From Desulfovibrio subterraneus (GTDB taxonomy: Bacteria; Desulfobacterota; Desulfovibrionia; Desulfovibrionales; Desulfovibrionaceae), in NCBI RefSeq assembly GCF_013340285.1, contig NZ_BLVO01000013.1, positions 293,574 to 357,573 on the forward strand: DNA of 64,000 nt, written 5' to 3'. Numbering within the stretch: position 1 is the stretch's first letter; the number at the start of each line of letters is the position of its first letter. The notes beneath the pieces are model-generated. The model was not told the origin of the DNA, made no database searches, and saw nothing but the letters and a program-made list of their open reading frames with translations. Below are positions 61,344 through 64,000 of the stretch, in pieces. The position numbers and the translations under genes are program-made.

Positions 61344-61553
61344 ATGTCTAGAGAATGTGCAATTTGCGGCAAGAAGCCCCAGACCGGTAATCAGGTTTCC
61401 CACTCCAACATCAAGACCAAGCGTCGTTTCCTGCCTAACCTGCAGAGCGTTCGCCATCAGCTGCCCAGCGGCGAAGTGAAGCACATGAGTGTTTGCACCC
61501 GCTGCATCCGCTCCGGCGCAGTTGTTAAGCCCGTTACCGCCAAGAAAGCCTAA
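61344..61553 (+). CDS. rpmB: 50S ribosomal protein L28
   Basis: A 69-residue L28 ([21 protein letters not shown]) with two CXXC-like pairs (CAIC, CTRC) of the zinc-containing form. GGAGG lies 8 bases before the ATG. A strong terminator follows. Confidence 0.96.
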   Translation: MSRECAICGKKPQTGNQVSHSNIKTKRRFLPNLQSVRHQLPSGEVKHMSVCTRCIRSGAVVKPVTAKKA

Positions 61554-61578
61554 GTATTAAGGCGATCCTGACAGGATG

Positions 61579-61610
61579 AAAAGGCCCCGAGTGATCTCGG
61601 GGCTTTTTTT
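61579..61610 (+). terminator. Terminator of rpmB
   Basis: GCCCCGAG/CTCGGGGC with loop TGAT and a run of seven T. Confidence 0.9.
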
Positions 61611-61683
61611 ATATCCTTATTGTCACTCTTCCGGCATTATTTCCTGTCGTCAGCGGTGGCAGAAGGAAGCAGAAGGAGAGGAT

Positions 61684-62553
61684 ATGCTCTGGTTTATCCT
61701 TGCATTGGGGACTGCCTTTTTTTCCGCGCTTGAAGCGGTTGTGGTGAAAAAGTGGCTCGGCCATCTTTCCCGCTGCGACATGCTTGCCTGTTTTCTGGGC
61801 TGGAGCTGGCCCATGTTTGCCCTATATATAATGATACGGGGCTGGCAGCCCCTTGCTCCGGAGTTCTGGCAGGCTCTTCTGGTCATGCTGCCGCTGAATA
61901 TTCTGGGCACCTTCATCCAGTACGAAGCCATACGGTCTGCGCCGATATCGCTTATCATGCCGCTTATGGCCTTTACGCCCGCGTTCATGATCGTGACAGG
62001 GTTTGTGTTTCTCGGTGAACTGCCCACTCCGGCCGGACTTGCCGGTATCGCCTGCATCGTGGCCGGAAGCTGGGTGCTCAACGCAAAGGCAGCCAACCGC
62101 ACAGCACTGCTTGAACCCTTCAGGGCCATATTCCGCGTTCGCGGGTCACGGTACGCCCTGTATGCTTCCATTATCTGGGCCATAGGAGCCGTGTTTTCCA
62201 AACGCATGGCCCTGGCAGGTGATCCTTTTTATGCGGGCGCCATGTTTTTCACCATTCATAACGCGTTGCTTGTGGGCGGGCTGCTGCTCACAGGCAAAGC
62301 TTCATGGCGGACCATGCTTCGTCATCCCGTGGCAGGAATTGCCTCCGGAATGACGCTTGTCGCACATATCGCCTGCCATTACATTTCGATCACCATGGTC
62401 GCCGCCGCATACATGATATCCATCAAGCGTCTCAACGGGGTCATATCGGTTGCCATGGGCGGCCTTTTCTTCAAAGACGAGAACGTACGCGGCAGGTTTA
62501 TCGGGGCCGCTGTCATGGCTTTGGGGGCCGGTATAATTGCCCTTTGGGGATAG
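61684..62553 (+). CDS. EamA/DMT family transporter
   Basis: A 289-residue inner-membrane protein with about ten hydrophobic segments in two EamA repeats (residues 1-135 and 150-289). The TFSALEAVV-like N-terminal helix and the C-terminal RLNGVISVAMGGLFFKDENVRGRFIGA are typical. Substrate unknown. GGAG precedes the start at 61684; the longer frame upstream is unlikely. Confidence 0.85.
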   Translation: MLWFILALGTAFFSALEAVVVKKWLGHLSRCDMLACFLGWSWPMFALYIMIRGWQPLAPEFWQALLVMLPLNILGTFIQYEAIRSAPISLIMPLMAFTPAFMIVTGFVFLGELPTPAGLAGIACIVAGSWVLNAKAANRTALLEPFRAIFRVRGSRYALYASIIWAIGAVFSKRMALAGDPFYAGAMFFTIHNALLVGGLLLTGKASWRTMLRHPVAGIASGMTLVAHIACHYISITMVAAAYMISIKRLNGVISVAMGGLFFKDENVRGRFIGAAVMALGAGIIALWG

Positions 62554-62744
62554 AAAAGCCTGTCTGCCTTCTGTTTCCGGCCTTTTCCGGCGATAATAGG
62601 CTTGCGTTCCATGCCAGAATGATTACCAATGGCGGAGCGATCGGTTTACCATGTGTGGCCGCGCGCTGATGTCAGACTGGGCCGGGGGCCGCACTTCCGC
62701 TCGGATCGGGTAATTTCCCGCAGAACGCAAATACAGGATGTCTG

Positions 62745-63320
62745 ATGTTTTCCAAACTATTTCTGCTTTTTACGCTCATTCCCATCATGGAGCTTTACAC
62801 ATTGGTGGAGGTTGGTTCCGTTATCGGTGTGGGATCGACTATTTTGATAGTCATTCTCACGGGTGTCATCGGAGCATGGCTGGCCCGCATGGAAGGTTTC
62901 AATACCATGCTGAAGGTCAGAGAAAGTCTTGCGCAGGGCAAGGTGCCTGCTGACGAGATGGTGGAAGGCCTGCTCATTCTTGTGGCCGGACTTCTTCTGC
63001 TCACGCCCGGTTTCATTACAGACTGTATGGGCATAGTGCTGCTGGCTCCGTTTACCCGCAAGCCGTTTGCCCGCATGCTTCGTAAGCAGTTCAATGAATC
63101 GGTGAAGGTGCAGGGGGCCGGTTCCTTCGGATCTGCCAACAGCGCCGGATTCACGTATTACACGTGGCATTCCTCCGGTGGCCGCAAGGCCCCGGGAGAT
63201 GGTCCCCTATCGGTGCAGGATTTAGAAGCACGGCTGCGTGGAGAAACTTCGCAGGAACCGCGTAAGGCCGTGGTTATTGACTGTGATCCCATAGAGGACA
63301 AGGATAACGGTTCCCGTTAG
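62745..63320 (+). CDS. fxsA: FxsA family membrane protein
   Basis: A 191-residue protein with three hydrophobic segments in the N-terminal half (about residues 1-25, 27-50 and 75-103) and the family segment VGSTILIVILTGVIGAWLARMEG. E. coli FxsA counters phage T7 exclusion by F plasmid; here the role is unknown. Confidence 0.9.
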   Translation: MFSKLFLLFTLIPIMELYTLVEVGSVIGVGSTILIVILTGVIGAWLARMEGFNTMLKVRESLAQGKVPADEMVEGLLILVAGLLLLTPGFITDCMGIVLLAPFTRKPFARMLRKQFNESVKVQGAGSFGSANSAGFTYYTWHSSGGRKAPGDGPLSVQDLEARLRGETSQEPRKAVVIDCDPIEDKDNGSR

Positions 63321-63344
63321 GGGACGTATGGACTTAGTAAGAGA

Positions 63345-63369
63345 AAAGGCAGCCCTGCTGCCTTTTTTG
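63345..63369 (+). terminator. Terminator of fxsA
   Basis: AAAAGGCAG/CTGCCTTTT with loop CCCTG and a T-run, just before creA. Confidence 0.85.
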
Positions 63370-63401
63370 ATTTCCGCCGGACAGGAATATAAGGAGAGAG
63401 T

Positions 63402-63881
63402 ATGAAGCTGATTGGTAATGTCGCGGTCATATGTATGGTCATGGTGCTCGTCTGTTCCGCTGCGCGGGCTGAAACCATCGGTTCTGTCAGCACGGTCTTC
63501 AAGGTTCTTGGAGCCAACGACAAGATAGTGGTGGAAGCGTTTGATGATCCCGATATAGAGGGGGTTACCTGTTACCTGAGCCGCGCAAAGAAGGGGGGAA
63601 TATCGGGGAGCCTTGGTGTGGCGGAAGATACCTCGGACGCGTCTCTCTCGTGCAGACAGGTCGGTCCCATCTCTGTTCCCGAGCGAATCCGCAACAAGAA
63701 GGAAGACGGCGAAGAGGTCTTCAAGAAAAGAACATCGCTGCTCTTCAAGAGCATGCAGGTTGTCAGATTCTACGATGCGAAGCGAAATGTGATTATTTAT
63801 CTGACGTACAGCGACAGAATAATCGAAGGCTCGCCCAAAAACTCCATCAGCTGTGTGCCGGTCATGCCCTGGGGTAACTGA
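63402..63881 (+). CDS. creA: CreA family protein
   Basis: A 159-residue protein with an N-terminal signal peptide ([23 protein letters not shown]) and the CreA core ([35 protein letters not shown]). It is a periplasmic protein of unknown biochemical role. Confidence 0.9.
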   Translation: MKLIGNVAVICMVMVLVCSAARAETIGSVSTVFKVLGANDKIVVEAFDDPDIEGVTCYLSRAKKGGISGSLGVAEDTSDASLSCRQVGPISVPERIRNKKEDGEEVFKKRTSLLFKSMQVVRFYDAKRNVIIYLTYSDRIIEGSPKNSISCVPVMPWGN

Positions 63882-63909
63882 TGCCGCCTGTGCTGCGGTA
63901 CACGCAAAA

Positions 63910-64000
63910 TCAGGATGGCTGTTTCTGCGCTGCTGCCCGTAGAGTGGTATCAATGGTTTCAAGCAGCTCCTGGCGCGAATAGGGCTTGCTCAGCACCGCG
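63910..64000 (-). CDS. Response-regulator receiver domain, C-terminal end (partial)
   Basis: The last 29 codons before a TGA: AVLSKPYSRQELLETIDTTL and a short tail. The KPYS segment with conserved Lys-Pro and the helix after it match the end of a receiver domain, of either a response regulator or a hybrid histidine kinase. Most of the gene is beyond base 64000. Confidence 0.75.
   Translation of the reverse strand, partial: AVLSKPYSRQELLETIDTTLRAAAQKQPS

Noticed and set aside
1-64000. CRISPR array, rRNA operon or IS element
   Set aside because: No regular spaced repeats, no rRNA-like sequence and no transposase were seen.

Overview
The window comes from a sulfate-reducing deltaproteobacterium of the Desulfovibrionaceae (a Desulfovibrio or Oleidesulfovibrio relative; the genus is my inference). 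The grounds are periplasmic two-subunit formate dehydrogenases, one of them a selenoprotein, with FdhE, FdhD and an FmdE-type maturation protein beside them, a lambda/contractile-tail hybrid prophage, and moderately high GC.

Bases 1-19580 are most of one prophage, read almost entirely on the minus strand. From the tRNA end inward it has a D5-type replicative helicase, a TOPRIM primase, a ParB-fused DNA methyltransferase, terminase small and large subunits, gpW, portal, S49 protease/scaffold, decoration protein, major capsid protein, a lysis cassette (GH108 endolysin and three-helix-type holin), head-tail and tail-completion proteins, tail sheath, tail tube and a tail chaperone cut by the window start. 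An AT-rich lipoprotein gene on the plus strand interrupts the operon at 10.0-10.8 kb. The prophage abuts the 3' end of a tRNA-Leu(CAA) gene, the likely attachment site; no integrase lies in the window.

Bases 19844-27971 are host genes: a VOC protein, a DUF554 membrane protein, UvrA, a NYN nuclease with a probable OST-HTH/LOTUS region, a YitT membrane protein, an M48 peptidase and a possible 61-residue protein.

Bases 28293-41220 are the most interesting part. Two cassettes lie in tandem, each with a one-domain ModE-like HTH regulator, FdhA and FdhB. The two FdhA proteins are both 1013 residues and the two FdhB proteins both 245. FdhA1 has an in-frame TGA (selenocysteine 189) with a SECIS-like hairpin; FdhA2 has cysteine (TGT) at the same codon. 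fdhE, fdhD and an FmdE-zinc ribbon-MoCF fusion follow. Both fdhA promoters share three conserved boxes at conserved spacing, and a related operator (TGTTA-N4-TAACA type) also precedes the FmdE fusion gene. This looks like a metal- and possibly selenium-responsive formate dehydrogenase regulon.

Bases 41453-61144, minus strand, are housekeeping: lon, acylphosphatase, radC-like, holA, lptE, leuS, nusB, riboflavin genes (ribH, ribBA, ribE, ribD), dCMP deaminase, glyA, and a fatty-acid/phospholipid cluster (fabF, acpP, fabG, fabH, plsX, rpmF, yceD). Bases 61344-64000 hold rpmB, an EamA transporter, fxsA and creA on the plus strand, and the end of a response-regulator receiver gene on the minus strand.
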